From NCBI RefSeq assembly GCF_900089495.1, contig NZ_LT605203.1:483501-547500 (forward strand): 64,000 nt of DNA, in the 5' to 3' direction. Shown one piece after another: positions 39,786-49,450 of the stretch (position 1 is its first letter; every line of letters starts with the position of its first letter). The position numbers and the translations under genes were made by a program. The notes under the pieces are model-generated. The model searched no databases, had not been told where the DNA came from, and saw only the letters and a list, made by a program, of their open reading frames with translations. This DNA is from Thiomonas sp. X19. GTDB taxonomy: Bacteria; Pseudomonadota; Gammaproteobacteria; Burkholderiales; Burkholderiaceae_C.

Positions 39786-42700
39786 ATGAATGCCCCCCAA
39801 GCTCCGCTGTTGAATCTCCAGGCGCAAACGCCCGTCGCTGCTGCGACCGACCAGCCTGCGCGCCTGCGCGAAATTCCTTACAACTACACCTCGTTCTCCG
39901 ACCGCGAGATCGTCATTCGCCTGCTTGGCGCCGAAGCCTGGGGCTGGCTCGACCAATTGCGCCAGGAGCGCCGCACCGGACGCAGCGCGCGCATGCTGTA
40001 CGAGGTGCTGGGCGACATCTGGGTGATCCAGCGCAACCCCTATCTGCAGGACGATCTGCTGCACTCGACCAAGCGCCGCCGCGCCCTGGTCGACGCCCTT
40101 TGGCACCGCCTGCGCGAAATCGACAAGCGCCGCAGCGCACCGGAAATGAGCGATCCACAGGCTCAGGCGCGCGACGCCCTGGTGCTGCAACTGCTGGAGC
40201 GCGCCCGCGCCACCGTGGGCGCGTTCGCCGCCTGGTTCGACGCGGTCGCGGCGCTGCGCAAGCGGGCGCTGCGCGAGCTCACGCGCCACACCCGGCGCGA
40301 CAACATCCGCTTCGACGGCCTGGCGCGCGTCTCGCACATGACCGACGCCACCGACTGGCGCGTCGAAGTGCCCTTCGTCGTGCTCTGCCCCGACACCGAG
40401 GCCGAGATGGCGCCGCTGGTGCAGGCCTGCGTCTCGCTGGGCCTGACCATCGTGCCGCGCGGCGGCGGCACCGGCTACACCGGCGGCGCGGTGCCGCTGG
40501 TGTGGAACAGCGCCGTCATCAACACCGAGAAGCTGGAAGACCTGGGCGCGGTGGAGCACATCGCACTGCCCGGCCTGGCCGAGCCCGTGGCCACCATCCG
40601 CAGCGGCGCCGGGGTGGTGACGCAGCGCGTGACCGACGCCGCCGACCGCGCCGGCCTGGTGTTCGCGGTCGACCCCACCTCCGCCGACGCCTCCTGCATT
40701 GGCGGCAACATCGCCATGAACGCCGGCGGCAAGAAGGCCGTGCTGTGGGGCACCGCCATCGACAACCTCGCCTGGTGGCGCCTGGTGGACCCGCAAGGCC
40801 GCTGGGTCGAGGTCACGCGCCTGGACCACAACATGGGCAAGATTCACGACGTCGAACTGGCGCGCTTCCAGGTCGAGACCTTCGCCGCCGACATGCGCAC
40901 GCTGCTGAGCAGCGAAGTGCTGGAAATCGAAGGCGCGCGCTTTCGCAAGGCCGGCCTCGGCAAGGACGTGACCGACAAATTCCTCGCCGGCCTGCCCGGC
41001 ATCCAGAAGGAAGGCTGCGACGGGCTCATCACCAGCGCGCGCTGGGTGCTGCACCGCATGCCGCCGCAAGTGCGCACCTTCTGCCTGGAGTTCTTCGGCC
41101 AGGCGCGCGAGGCCATTCCCAGCATCGTCGAGATCAAGAACTTCCTGGAGAACCGCCCCGGCGGCGCCATCCTCGCCGGCTTGGAACATCTGGACGAGCG
41201 CTATCTGAGAGCCGTGGGCTATGCGCCCAAGAGCAAGCGCGGCGCCTTCCCGAAAATGGTGCTGTTCGGCGACATCGTGGGTGAGGACGCCGCCGCCGTG
41301 GCCCGCGCCGCGGCCGAGGTGGTGCGCATGGCCAATGCCCGCGTCGGCGAAGGCTTCGTCGCCGTCAGTGCCGAGGCGCGCAAGAAATTCTGGCTCGACC
41401 GCAAGCGCACCGCGGCCATCGCCCGCCACACCAACGCCTTCAAGATCAATGAAGACGTGGTGATTCCGCTGCCGCGCATGGGCGAGTATGTCGACGGCAT
41501 CGAGCGCATCAATATCGAACTCTCGCTGACGAACAAGCTGCAGCTCGCCGCCGAGCTGGACCGCTTCCTGCGCGGACGCCTGCCGCTGGCGAAGAACGAG
41601 GAGCTGGGCGAGGGCGAGGCCCCGGTCGCGGCCGACGAGCTGGAGGCCGCGCGCGAACAGGCGCTGGAGCTGCTCGGCGGCGTGCACGCCCGCTGGAGCT
41701 TCCTGCTGCAGGCGCTGGATGCGCCGCTGTCGCAGGCCCTGTCGCACTTCGCCGCGCTCGGGCTGGCCCCGGCCGAAACCGCGGCGATGCAGATGCTGCA
41801 CCGCCAGCCGCGGGCGCAGCTCTTTCATCTGCTGCAGGACCACAGCCTGCGGGTGTCGTGGAAGGCGGACATCCGCCGGCCGCTGCACGCGCTGTTCGCC
41901 GGCGGCGCCTTCGAGCCGCTGCGCCGCGAACTCGACGCCATCCACAAGCGCGTGCTCAAGGGCCGCGTCTGGGTGGCGCTGCACATGCACGCCGGCGACG
42001 GCAACGTGCACACCAACATCCCGGTGAACTCGGACGATTACGCCATGCTGCAAGCCGCGCAAGCTGCGGTGGCGCGCATCATGGCGCTGGCGCGCAATCT
42101 GGACGGCGTGATTTCCGGCGAGCATGGCATCGGCATCACCAAGCTGGAGTTCTTGACCGAGGCCGAGATCGGCCCGTTCCGCGACTACAAGCTGCGCGTC
42201 GATCCCGAAGGCCGCTTCAACAAGGGCAAGCTGCTGCACGATCCCAAGCTGCCCGCCGACCTGACCAACGCCTACACGCCGAGCTTCGGGCTCATGGGGC
42301 ACGAGTCGCTGATCATGCAGCAAAGCGACATCGGCGCGATTTCCGACTCGATCAAAGACTGCCTGCGCTGCGGCAAGTGCAAGCCGGTGTGCGCCACCCA
42401 TGTGCCGCGCGCCAACCTGCTCTATTCGCCACGCAACAAAATCCTCGCCACCTCGCTGCTGGTGGAAGCGTTTTTGTACGAGGAGCAAACCCGGCGCGGC
42501 ATCAGCATCCACCACTGGGAAGAGTTCGAGGACGTGGCCGACCACTGCACCGTCTGCCACAAATGCCTCACACCTTGCCCCGTGGACATCGACTTCGGCG
42601 ACGTGTCGATGAACATGCGCAACCTGCTGCGCAAGATGGGCAAGAAGAGCTTCAACCCCGGCGGCAGCGCCGCCATGTTCTTCCTCAACGCCACCGACCC

Positions 42701-43766
42701 GCGCACCATCAAGACGGTGCGAACCGGCTTGATGCAATGGGGCTTCAAGGCGCAGAACGCGGCGGTGAAATTGCTGCGCGGCCCGGCGAAAAGGCAGACC
42801 GCCGCGCCGCCCGCCACCACCGGCAAATCGCCGCTGCGCGAGCAGGTCATTCACTTCATCAACAAACCCATGCCGGGCGGGCTGCCGAAGAAAACCGCGC
42901 GCGCCCTGCTCGACATCGAGGACAAGGACTTCGTCCCCATCATCCGCAACCCGGCCACCACCACGGTGGACAGCGAAGCGGTGTTCTATTTCCCCGGCTG
43001 CGGCTCCGAGCGCCTTTTTTCACAGGTGGGCCTGGCCACCCAGGCCATGCTGTGGCAGGTGGGGGTGCAGACCGTGCTGCCGCCGGGCTATCTGTGCTGC
43101 GGCTACCCGCAGCGCGGCGCGGGTCAGTTCGACCGCGCCGAGAAGATCATCACCGACAACCGCGTGCTGTTCCACCGCGTGGCCAACACGCTGAACTACC
43201 TCGACATCAAGACCGTGGTGGTGAGCTGCGGCACCTGCTTCGACCAGTTGCAGGGCTATGACTTCGACAAGATTTTTCCCGGCTGCCGCATCGTCGACAT
43301 CCACGAATTCCTGCTCGAAAAGGGCGTGACGCTGCCCGCCAGCGGCACCGCCTACCTCTACCACGACCCCTGCCACAGCCCGATGAAACAGCAGGAGCCG
43401 ATGAAAACGGTGAAAGCCCTGCTGGGCGACGGCGTGCGCAAGAGCGAGCGCTGCTGCGGCGAGAGCGGCACCCTGGGGGTGAGCCGCCCCGACATCTCCA
43501 CCCAGGTGCGCTTTCGCAAGGAAGAGGAACTGCGCGCCGACGAGGCCGCGCTGCGGGCGCAGGGCCATAGCGGCGACATCAAGATCCTCACCTCCTGCCC
43601 GAGCTGCCTGCAAGGCCTGTCGCGCTACCGCGACGACCTGCAAAGCGGCCTGCTGGAGGCGGACTACATCGTGATCGAGATGGCCCGCCACATCCTCGGC
43701 GAAGACTGGATGCCGAAGTATGTGCAAGCGGCCAATGCGGGGGGCATCGAGCGGGTGCTGGTGTAG
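39786..43766 (+). CDS. DUF3683 FAD-linked oxidase / Fe-S oxidoreductase fusion
   Basis: This is a very long (1326 aa) fusion. It has an N-terminal DUF3683 region ([20 protein letters not shown]), an FAD-binding 4 domain ([20 protein letters not shown], about residue 222), the FAD-oxidase C domain with [12 protein letters not shown] and [14 protein letters not shown], two 4Fe-4S motifs ([11 protein letters not shown] near residue 859 and [12 protein letters not shown]), and two CCG domains (FFPGCG near 1068, DPCHSP and [11 protein letters not shown]). The plan resembles D-lactate or glycolate dehydrogenase with GlcF joined on. It probably oxidises a 2-hydroxyacid and passes electrons to quinone, but the substrate is uncertain. 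A TACAAT element lies about 20 bases upstream of the start. Confidence 0.9.
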   Translation: MNAPQAPLLNLQAQTPVAAATDQPARLREIPYNYTSFSDREIVIRLLGAEAWGWLDQLRQERRTGRSARMLYEVLGDIWVIQRNPYLQDDLLHSTKRRRALVDALWHRLREIDKRRSAPEMSDPQAQARDALVLQLLERARATVGAFAAWFDAVAALRKRALRELTRHTRRDNIRFDGLARVSHMTDATDWRVEVPFVVLCPDTEAEMAPLVQACVSLGLTIVPRGGGTGYTGGAVPLVWNSAVINTEKLEDLGAVEHIALPGLAEPVATIRSGAGVVTQRVTDAADRAGLVFAVDPTSADASCIGGNIAMNAGGKKAVLWGTAIDNLAWWRLVDPQGRWVEVTRLDHNMGKIHDVELARFQVETFAADMRTLLSSEVLEIEGARFRKAGLGKDVTDKFLAGLPGIQKEGCDGLITSARWVLHRMPPQVRTFCLEFFGQAREAIPSIVEIKNFLENRPGGAILAGLEHLDERYLRAVGYAPKSKRGAFPKMVLFGDIVGEDAAAVARAAAEVVRMANARVGEGFVAVSAEARKKFWLDRKRTAAIARHTNAFKINEDVVIPLPRMGEYVDGIERINIELSLTNKLQLAAELDRFLRGRLPLAKNEELGEGEAPVAADELEAAREQALELLGGVHARWSFLLQALDAPLSQALSHFAALGLAPAETAAMQMLHRQPRAQLFHLLQDHSLRVSWKADIRRPLHALFAGGAFEPLRRELDAIHKRVLKGRVWVALHMHAGDGNVHTNIPVNSDDYAMLQAAQAAVARIMALARNLDGVISGEHGIGITKLEFLTEAEIGPFRDYKLRVDPEGRFNKGKLLHDPKLPADLTNAYTPSFGLMGHESLIMQQSDIGAISDSIKDCLRCGKCKPVCATHVPRANLLYSPRNKILATSLLVEAFLYEEQTRRGISIHHWEEFEDVADHCTVCHKCLTPCPVDIDFGDVSMNMRNLLRKMGKKSFNPGGSAAMFFLNATDPRTIKTVRTGLMQWGFKAQNAAVKLLRGPAKRQTAAPPATTGKSPLREQVIHFINKPMPGGLPKKTARALLDIEDKDFVPIIRNPATTTVDSEAVFYFPGCGSERLFSQVGLATQAMLWQVGVQTVLPPGYLCCGYPQRGAGQFDRAEKIITDNRVLFHRVANTLNYLDIKTVVVSCGTCFDQLQGYDFDKIFPGCRIVDIHEFLLEKGVTLPASGTAYLYHDPCHSPMKQQEPMKTVKALLGDGVRKSERCCGESGTLGVSRPDISTQVRFRKEEELRADEAALRAQGHSGDIKILTSCPSCLQGLSRYRDDLQSGLLEADYIVIEMARHILGEDWMPKYVQAANAGGIERVLV

Positions 43767-43882
43767 CGGCGCGTCCGATGGGGTCCTCTGCGCGAGGGCC
43801 GTGCGATCTCGCAGCCAATCCCGGCGGCGTCAAGCCAGAACAGGCAAAGCCCTCTTTCTGTTTTGGATCGCAGGGGCGAAAA

Positions 43883-43904
43883 AAAGCCGCCCGAAGGCGG
43901 CTTT
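43883..43904 (-). terminator. Intrinsic terminator of the porin gene
   Basis: Read on the minus strand, AAAGCCGCC-TTCG-GGCGGCTTT is a perfect 9-bp stem with a UUCG tetraloop followed by a run of T, located 30 bases after the porin stop. It is a textbook Rho-independent terminator. Confidence 0.92.
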
Positions 43905-43934
43905 CAAAATCACAGACGAAGCAGCTCGCGCTGA

Positions 43935-45023
43935 TCAGAACTGGTGACGGATGCCCAGGGCGAAACCGCTGGAGCTGAAACCCGTACCGACGATCGGCGC
44001 ATCGTTGTTACCGGTTGCGTCGCCAACAATATTGGCAGCCAAAGCATCGTTCGAGATGTGAGCGTAAGAGGTGTACAGGTTGGTACGCTTGGACAGCGAA
44101 TACGTATAACCGATCGCGTACTGCTTGGCACCCAGACCGGCTGTGGTCTTGTCCTTCATCTGCGTGTAGGAAGCCAGGATGGAGCCCGGACCCACAGGCA
44201 CGGTCGCGCCCAGCATCCAGACGTCGAACTTGTCGCCGCTTGCACCAGCAGCAGTACCCAGCTGGTTTTGGGCGTACATACCCGCCAGCTTGGCCACGCC
44301 GAAGTCGTAGCTGCCGACCACCATCGTGTGCTTGGCAGTGGGGTTGCCAGTAATGGCGTTCACGCGCAGGTAATCCAGGCCAACCATGACCGGGCCGTTG
44401 TTGTAGCCCGCGTGCAGGTTGTAGGCGCCCGTGGTTTGGGTGGTTGTGGTGGTTGTCAGACCCAGACCGTCACCGAACACATACATGCCGGCGAAATTGA
44501 AACCGCTGAAATTCGGCGATTGATAGATCATCGACTGGCTGGCGCGAGCCGGAGCACCGATCGTGCCGATGTTGCTGATGGTGCCGGTCAGGCCGTAACC
44601 GAACGGGTCGATATTGGCTTGGTCAAGGAAGGTCAGGGTGTATTGGCGGCCGAAGGACACGGCACCGAAATTACCCTTCAAGCCGGCGAAGGCCTGGCGG
44701 CCCATGAAACCTTGGCCACCAGGACCACCGGTGCAATAGGGGCTGACATTGCCGGTGTTGGGTGCGCCGGTGCCGCCGTTGGCGCAGAAGCCGGTTTCGG
44801 CGTCGAAGAAGGCCGACAGACCGCCGCCCAGATCTTCAGTACCTTTCACGCCAATACGCGAACCCGACTGGATGCCGGTGCCCAGCTTGGTGACGCTGCC
44901 GCTACCGTTGCTGTAATGGGCCACGCCCAGGTCGATGATGCCGTACAGCTGCACGCTGCTTTGGGCGAAGGCTGCGCTTGAGAATGCGCCAAGCACGGCC
45001 AGCGCGAGTAGTGATTTTTTCAT
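43935..45023 (-). CDS. General bacterial porin (Gram-negative OmpC-like, betaproteobacterial type)
   Basis: This is a trimeric 16-stranded outer-membrane porin. The 362 aa precursor has a signal peptide cleaved after AFA (residue 20), begins QSSVQLYGIIDLGVAHYSNG, the typical betaproteobacterial porin start, and contains SRIGVKGTEDLGGGLSAFFD and the final strand ending in Phe (GIRHQF). The internal NGGTGAPNTGN loop region is probably the constriction loop. I chose the ATG at 45023, with GGAG upstream; the open frame extends further but without homology. Confidence 0.93.
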   Translation of the reverse strand: MKKSLLALAVLGAFSSAAFAQSSVQLYGIIDLGVAHYSNGSGSVTKLGTGIQSGSRIGVKGTEDLGGGLSAFFDAETGFCANGGTGAPNTGNVSPYCTGGPGGQGFMGRQAFAGLKGNFGAVSFGRQYTLTFLDQANIDPFGYGLTGTISNIGTIGAPARASQSMIYQSPNFSGFNFAGMYVFGDGLGLTTTTTTQTTGAYNLHAGYNNGPVMVGLDYLRVNAITGNPTAKHTMVVGSYDFGVAKLAGMYAQNQLGTAAGASGDKFDVWMLGATVPVGPGSILASYTQMKDKTTAGLGAKQYAIGYTYSLSKRTNLYTSYAHISNDALAANIVGDATGNNDAPIVGTGFSSSGFALGIRHQF

Positions 45024-45376
45024 AGATGCATCTCCAGAAGATTGTTGGATAAAACGGTTTGCCGCGATGCTGCCTACCGCTGCGTAGCAAGCCGGCTTGG
45101 GCTGGGTGCCGACCGTCAGACTCGCCAACTCCGGGATGGGAGTTGCATGCATTTCAGCACCCGAGGATGGCCGGTGCAAGGCCTCGTTCCGACATCGGGC
45201 CAGATTCCTGAGCTTGCGTTGCACTGGAACAACATGCGGGGCGCGGCAGCGTGGTGAACAAGCACGCCCGGATGGCAGCCAAGCCGCCAGGAGAAGTCTA
45301 TGCTTTCACCCTGGCAAGGGAATGGGCATGGGTTGCCGGCCTGTGTCCTCTGCCTGACTTTGAAAGGAGTTCCATC
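45024..45376. other. Divergent intergenic region porin / coq7
   Basis: These 353 bases contain no gene I recognise. They must hold the porin promoter on the minus strand and the coq7 promoter on the plus strand. AAAGGAG before coq7 and GGAG before the porin are the only clear signals, and I cannot assign promoter hexamers. Confidence 0.4.
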
Positions 45377-46084
45377 ATGGTCACCATCCATCGAGCCGAG
45401 CCAGCATCATCCGCCCGGTCGCGGGCACCGACGCACCCGCGCGCGGTCGACCGTTTGCTGGTCGCGGCGGACAACGCGTTGAAAACCCTGGCCGGCGGCT
45501 TGCAGCCGTCGCGGCCGATGCCTGCGCCGCCCCTGGCGAGGCCGGCGGCCAGTCAGGGCACTCCCTTGTCCCTGGCCGAGCGCGAGCTTTCGGCCAGGCT
45601 GATGCGGGTGAACCACGTCGGCGAAATCTGCGCCCAGGCGCTGTACCAGGGGCAGGCGCTGGCGGCGCGCGACGGCCAGTTGCGCCAACACTATCTGCAC
45701 GCTTCGCGGGAGGAGGGCGATCACCTGGCCTGGTGCGCGCAGCGCCTGCGCGAACTGGACTCGCGCCCGAGCTGGCTCAACCCGCTGTGGTACGCCGGGG
45801 CCTTCGGCCTGGGCCTGCTGGCCGGGCGCGTGGCGGGCGACAAGGTGAGCCTGGGCTTCGTCGTGGAAACCGAGAACCAGGTGGAGCAGCACCTGGCTTC
45901 GCATCTGCAACGCCTGCCGCAGGCGGATGTGGAGTCGCGCGCGGTGGTGGCGCAGATGCAGGCCGACGAGGTGGAGCATGCGCGGGCGGCGGACAAGCTG
46001 GGCGCCGCCCGCCTGCCCGCCCCGGTGCGCTGGGCCATGCGCGGCGCAGCCATGATGATGACGACGACGGCGCAATGGGTTTGA
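45377..46084 (+). CDS. coq7: 3-demethoxyubiquinol 3-hydroxylase (Coq7)
   Basis: Coq7 is a di-iron monooxygenase of ubiquinone synthesis that hydroxylates ring position C-6. The 235 aa protein shows the four-helix ferritin-like ligands: [18 protein letters not shown] with the first Glu, [11 protein letters not shown] with Exx[13 protein letters not shown], and [11 protein letters not shown] with the second ExxH. The first 60 residues are a variable, Pro/Ala-rich extension. Start ATG 45377 follows AAAGGAG. Repeat copy R3 follows the stop. Confidence 0.93.
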   Translation: MVTIHRAEPASSARSRAPTHPRAVDRLLVAADNALKTLAGGLQPSRPMPAPPLARPAASQGTPLSLAERELSARLMRVNHVGEICAQALYQGQALAARDGQLRQHYLHASREEGDHLAWCAQRLRELDSRPSWLNPLWYAGAFGLGLLAGRVAGDKVSLGFVVETENQVEQHLASHLQRLPQADVESRAVVAQMQADEVEHARAADKLGAARLPAPVRWAMRGAAMMMTTTAQWV

Positions 46085-46089
46085 GTGTC

Positions 46090-46162
46090 CCCAGGGTCGG
46101 GCCGAGCCCGCCTCGCCCCCCGCGAGGGGCAAGAAAACTTGGGGCGGCCCTGCGTTTTCTTG
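46090..46162 (+). repeat. Dispersed composite repeat, copy R3
   Basis: The GC-rich block (CCTCGCCCCCCGCGAGGGG) is followed by a hairpin with arms CAAGAAAAC (46130-46138) and GTTTTCTTG (46154-46162), 9 bp and perfect, around the core TTGGGGCGGCCCTGC. It lies just after coq7. Confidence 0.88.
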
Positions 46163-46234
46163 AAAGTGGCTGACCCTGCGCCCAGGCCCGTCGCGGGCGC
46201 GGAAATCGCGTCGGCAGTCCCTAAAATCAGCGCC

Positions 46235-46360
46235 ATGTCGACGGTCTCCTCGAACGCGCACCAAGGCACTTGCAATCTGCGAGGCGCGGGCATGCCCCGA
46301 ATGCAGGCGTTTGCATGGCATGCGGCGCGACGGCAAGAGCCTTCAAGCTTGAGGCCATGA
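46235..46360 (+). CDS. Small ORF upstream of and overlapping rlpA (hypothetical)
   Basis: This 41-codon ORF starts eight bases after a TAAAAT -10-like element (46222-46227), and its stop overlaps the rlpA ATG (ATGA). It begins MSTVSSNAHQGTCNLRGAGM and resembles nothing I know. The overlap suggests translational coupling to rlpA. No clear ribosome site is seen, so translation would have to be leaderless or weak. Confidence 0.3.
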   Translation: MSTVSSNAHQGTCNLRGAGMPRMQAFAWHAARRQEPSSLRP

Positions 46361-46378
46361 GCAGCGGCCTCAAGCTTG
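46344..46378. promoter_or_regulatory. 13-bp perfect inverted repeat enclosing the rlpA start codon
   Basis: CAAGCTTGAGGCC (46344-46356) and GGCCTCAAGCTTG (46366-46378) flank a 9-base loop ATGAGCAGC, which begins with the rlpA ATG. As RNA, the start codon would sit in the loop of a stable hairpin, a possible translational control structure. Confidence 0.65.
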
Positions 46379-47556
46379 TTGCCGGACTTTCCAGCGACGC
46401 CGGGGTCGCATGCCATCCCGCCCCCGGCAAAGGCCGGGCGACGCTGGGGTTTGTGCCGTTGCTGGCGGTGTTGTTCGCCATGGGCGGCTGTTCCAGCGTG
46501 CCGCTGAGTTCGCAAGGGACCGAGGGGCAGGCGCCGGTGAATGGTGAAAGCGGCTGTCATGCACCCCCGCCCAACACCCGCGCCGCTTACAACCGCACCT
46601 ACCGCGTGCTGGGGCGCAGTTACACGCCGCTGCGCAGCGCGTCGGGCTACGAGGCGCAGGGCAAGGCGTCGTGGTATGGCTGGGAGTCGGGCTCGACCAC
46701 GTCCATGGGCGACCGCTTCAACCCGCGCGCCTTCACCGCGGCCAGCCGCACGCTGCCGCTGCCGACCTGTGTGCAAGTCACCAATCTGGCCAATGGCCGC
46801 AGCGCGCTGGTGATGGTGAACGATCGCGGGCCCTTTGTCGATAGCCGCATCATGGACCTGTCCTACGGCGCGGCCCAGGCGCTGGGCATCACGCGCACGG
46901 GGACGGCCCAGGTGCGCATCGTCGCGCTGGCCGGCAATGTCCCGCCAGCAACGCCATCGCCCGCCAGCGGCGCGCCGGCGACGCCAGCCACACCCCAGCC
47001 TGGGCCGTCCCCCATGCCGGCCAATCCGGCGCTGCCCGAGCAGTTTGCGCCGGCTCCCGCCGTGGCTGTGGCTCAAACCGGGGCGGTGCAGGATGCGGGC
47101 ATCGTGACGCAGCCCCTGCCACCCCTGCAAATGGCTGCCGTCGACAGTCCCACGAGCCCGAATCCTGCGGATGGTGGGGTGCCGCCAGCGCCTGTGCAGC
47201 TGGCGACGGGCTTTTCGGCGACTCCAGTGTCATCGACCCAGCCAGCGCCGCCGGCCCTGGCTGGCCCCGCGCCCATGCCGGCCTCCGCGCCGCAGGAACT
47301 TGCGCCGCAACTGCCGGGCTCGCCCCAAACCTATTTACAGACCGGCGCCTTCGCGCTGCAAGCCAACGCCCAGGCCGAGCGCGCGCGCCTGATGGCAGCG
47401 GGGGTCGGGCCGGTGATCATCGTCCCGGGCACGATTCATGGCGCGGTGTTTTACCGGGTGCAGATCGGTCCCCTGGCCTCCAGCCAGCCGGATGCGGCGC
47501 TGCAAAGCAAACTCGGCAGCCTCGGGCTGAACACCTATACCCTGGTGCAGCAATAG
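46357..47556 (+). CDS. rlpA: RlpA-family septal ring lytic transglycosylase with SPOR domain
   Basis: RlpA cleaves peptidoglycan strands lacking stem peptides during septation. The 399 aa product has a delayed lipobox (AMGGC), the double-psi beta-barrel domain (GKASWYGWESGSTTSMGDRF, then VMVNDRGPFVDSRIMDLSYG with the catalytic Asp), a long Pro/Ala-rich linker and a C-terminal SPOR domain (TYLQTGAFALQANAQAERAR). I chose ATG 46357 because the upstream small ORF stops there in an ATGA overlap; in-frame ATG 46315 and TTG 46270 are alternatives. The hydrophobic leader starts only about 35 residues in, unusually late for a lipoprotein. Confidence 0.85.
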   Translation: MSSGLKLVAGLSSDAGVACHPAPGKGRATLGFVPLLAVLFAMGGCSSVPLSSQGTEGQAPVNGESGCHAPPPNTRAAYNRTYRVLGRSYTPLRSASGYEAQGKASWYGWESGSTTSMGDRFNPRAFTAASRTLPLPTCVQVTNLANGRSALVMVNDRGPFVDSRIMDLSYGAAQALGITRTGTAQVRIVALAGNVPPATPSPASGAPATPATPQPGPSPMPANPALPEQFAPAPAVAVAQTGAVQDAGIVTQPLPPLQMAAVDSPTSPNPADGGVPPAPVQLATGFSATPVSSTQPAPPALAGPAPMPASAPQELAPQLPGSPQTYLQTGAFALQANAQAERARLMAAGVGPVIIVPGTIHGAVFYRVQIGPLASSQPDAALQSKLGSLGLNTYTLVQQ

Positions 47557-47582
47557 TGCAATAGTGCAATAGTGCAATAGTG
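47551..47582 (+). repeat. Perfect 8-bp tandem repeat, four units
   Basis: CAATAGTG is repeated four times without change. The rlpA stop codon (TAG, 47554-47556) is in the first unit, so changes in copy number would alter only the 3' untranslated region. Confidence 0.9.
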
Positions 47583-47600
47583 CAGCCAGACTGCGGCGGG

Positions 47601-47639
47601 TCGAACAACGGGGGCGGCAAAGCAGCCCCCGTTGTTCGA
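47601..47639. terminator. 15-bp perfect hairpin downstream of rlpA
   Basis: TCGAACAACGGGGGC and GCCCCCGTTGTTCGA pair perfectly around a 9-base loop. It is followed by AAAAACA rather than T residues, so it may be a terminator-like or recombination-related palindrome rather than a classical intrinsic terminator. Confidence 0.55.
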
Positions 47640-47715
47640 AAAACACCACCGGCGGTCTGCCGACAGTGCAAAACGTCAAGCACAGCGCCCCAAACGTCCG
47701 CTTCGCGCCAGCCCT

Positions 47716-47880
47716 GCGAAGGGGCCAGGAAGCTCGGGAGCGGCCCTTCGTTTCCTTGGAAGGGCCCCAGACCTGCCGCTTTGCGTCAGGCGCCCCCGAG
47801 GGGGATGAGAAAACTTGGGGTGGCCCGGCGTTTTCTCATGAGCATCCCAAGCCCCTGGGGGCGCCCGGCGTTCGCGAAGA
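47716..47880 (+). repeat. Cluster of dispersed repeat copies R4, R5 and a fragment
   Basis: R4 (about 47716-47768) is diverged, with core CTCGGGAGCGGCCCTTC and imperfect arms. R5 (about 47786-47839) has the GC block CGCCCCCGAGGGGG and a perfect 10-bp hairpin ATGAGAAAAC (47805-47814) / GTTTTCTCAT (47830-47839) around TTGGGGTGGCCCGGC. A further fragment (CCCCTGGGGGCGCCCGGCG, 47853-47871) follows. The cluster lies just upstream of the IS110 element. Confidence 0.8.
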
Positions 47881-47884
47881 AACG

Positions 47885-49450
47885 ATCTTTGGGCTACAAG
47901 GTGAACGGCAGTGCCGAGATGACCGACAAGTCATTGGTGCGAGCCTGCGGCGTTGTAGGACGCCGTGAGGTGAGCCCGCTCGTGAGCATGGTCCGGGAAT
48001 CGTCGGCGACAGTGGTGAGCACAGCGATGTGCATCCCGTTTGAGAGATCGAGTCGAATTCGACGACTCCCATGGCGCTGCCGTTCGTTGACAATCTTGGA
48101 GCAAACGATGGCGATGCGCAAGCGAGATGATGATCTGGTCTTCCCCAACGCGGCGGGTATCGACGTAGGAGGGTCGAGCCACTGGGTGGCGGTACCCCGG
48201 CAAGCCTGCGACGAACCGGTGCGCGAGTTCGGTGCGATGACCGACGATCTGCACGCCATGGCCGACTGGCTGCTCGCGTGTGGGGTCGACACCGTGGCGC
48301 TGGAGTCCACCGGGGTGTACTGGATCCCGGTGTTCGAGGTGCTGGAGCAACGCGGCTTGACGGTGTTTTTGGTCGATGCGCGGCAGATGAAGTATGTGCC
48401 TGGGCGCAAGAGCGATGTGCAGGACTGCCAGTGGTTGCAGAAGTTGATGAGCCTGGGGTTCTTGCGCGCGGCGTTCCGCCCGACCGATGAGGTCTGTGTG
48501 GTGCGTGCCGTGGCCCGTCAGCGCGACGTGCTCTTGGCCGAGCAGGCCAGTTGGGTGCAGCGCATGCAAAAGGCGCTGGTGCAGATGAACATCCAGCTCA
48601 CCGAGGTTCTGACCGATGTCATGGGACTGACGGGACAAGCCATCATCCGCGCCATCGTCGCTGGCGAGCGCGACCCCAAGACGCTGGCCCGGTATCGCAA
48701 CGCTCGTGTCAAGGCCAGTGAGACGGAGATTGCCAAGGCCTTGACGGGCAATTGGCGCGATGAGCACCTGTTCGTGCTGCGCCAGGCGCTGGCGATGTAT
48801 GACGACATTGCCCGGCACCTGGGCGAATGCGACGCCAAGCTGCAAGGACTGCTGAGCCAGCTTGGCGCGGCCAAGGTCGATCTGGGCAAGACGCCTCGTG
48901 CAGGCAGCAAGCTGCGCGCGCAGTTCGACGCACGCCAGATTCTGGCCAACTGGGCCGGCGTCGATCTCACGCGCATCAACGGCCTGGGTCTGGCTGCGGT
49001 GATGAAGATCCTCTCGGAGGTCGGCCCCAACCTGAGTCGCTTTGCCAACGTCAAGCACTTCTGTTCTTGGTTGGGGCTGTGTCCGGGCACGAAGATCAGC
49101 GGCGGCAAGGTGCTGTCAGCCAAGACCCGGCGATCCGCCAATCGGGTCAGGCAGGCGCTGAAGATGGCCGCGATGAGCCTGTCGCACAGCGACTCGGCCC
49201 TCGGCGCGTTCTACCGCCGCTTGTCGGGCCGCATGGACAAGCCGCGTGCCAATACCGCCACCGCGCACAAGCTGGCGCGCATGGTGTATTTCATGCTGAC
49301 GCGTGGCGAGGCGTTCGTCGATCAAGGCCAGCAGCGCTATGAAGATCAGCAGCGCGAGCGCTCAATCGTCGCCCTCAAGCGCCGCGCCGCTGCCCTTGGC
49401 TTCCAGATCCATCCAAACCCGGTGCCAGCATGAAACCGGCCTTCAACCCA
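47885..49450 (+). mobile_element. IS110-family insertion sequence (ends approximate)
   Basis: The element contains one recombinase gene with about 220 bases of non-coding DNA to its left and only a short right end before psiF. IS110 elements lack terminal inverted repeats, so I cannot fix the ends. The longer left end suits the IS110 subgroup, in which that region encodes the bridge RNA. It contains the perfect palindrome GTCGAATTCGAC near 48050, a possible RNA stem. It is inserted directly beside a cluster of REP-like repeats. Confidence 0.7.
48108..49433 (+). CDS. IS110-family transposase (DEDD recombinase)
   Basis: This enzyme is an RNA-guided DEDD/Ser recombinase. The 441 aa protein has the N-terminal DEDD domain (AAGIDVGGSSHWVAVPRQAC with Asp19, VALESTGVYWIPVFEVLE, and DARQMKYVPGRKSDVQDCQW) and the C-terminal Transposase_20 domain (ILANWAGVDLTRINGLGLAA, GLCPGTKISGGKVLS with the conserved Ser). 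It appears full length and intact. I chose the ATG at 48108, with TTGGAG upstream; the frame is open for a further 176 codons upstream, but this is non-coding left-end DNA and repeats. Confidence 0.93.
   Translation: MAMRKRDDDLVFPNAAGIDVGGSSHWVAVPRQACDEPVREFGAMTDDLHAMADWLLACGVDTVALESTGVYWIPVFEVLEQRGLTVFLVDARQMKYVPGRKSDVQDCQWLQKLMSLGFLRAAFRPTDEVCVVRAVARQRDVLLAEQASWVQRMQKALVQMNIQLTEVLTDVMGLTGQAIIRAIVAGERDPKTLARYRNARVKASETEIAKALTGNWRDEHLFVLRQALAMYDDIARHLGECDAKLQGLLSQLGAAKVDLGKTPRAGSKLRAQFDARQILANWAGVDLTRINGLGLAAVMKILSEVGPNLSRFANVKHFCSWLGLCPGTKISGGKVLSAKTRRSANRVRQALKMAAMSLSHSDSALGAFYRRLSGRMDKPRANTATAHKLARMVYFMLTRGEAFVDQGQQRYEDQQRERSIVALKRRAAALGFQIHPNPVPA

Noticed and set aside
47580..48107. Upstream extension of the transposase frame by 176 codons
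   Set aside because: It runs through repeats and the non-coding left end of the IS; homology and a ribosome site begin at 48108.
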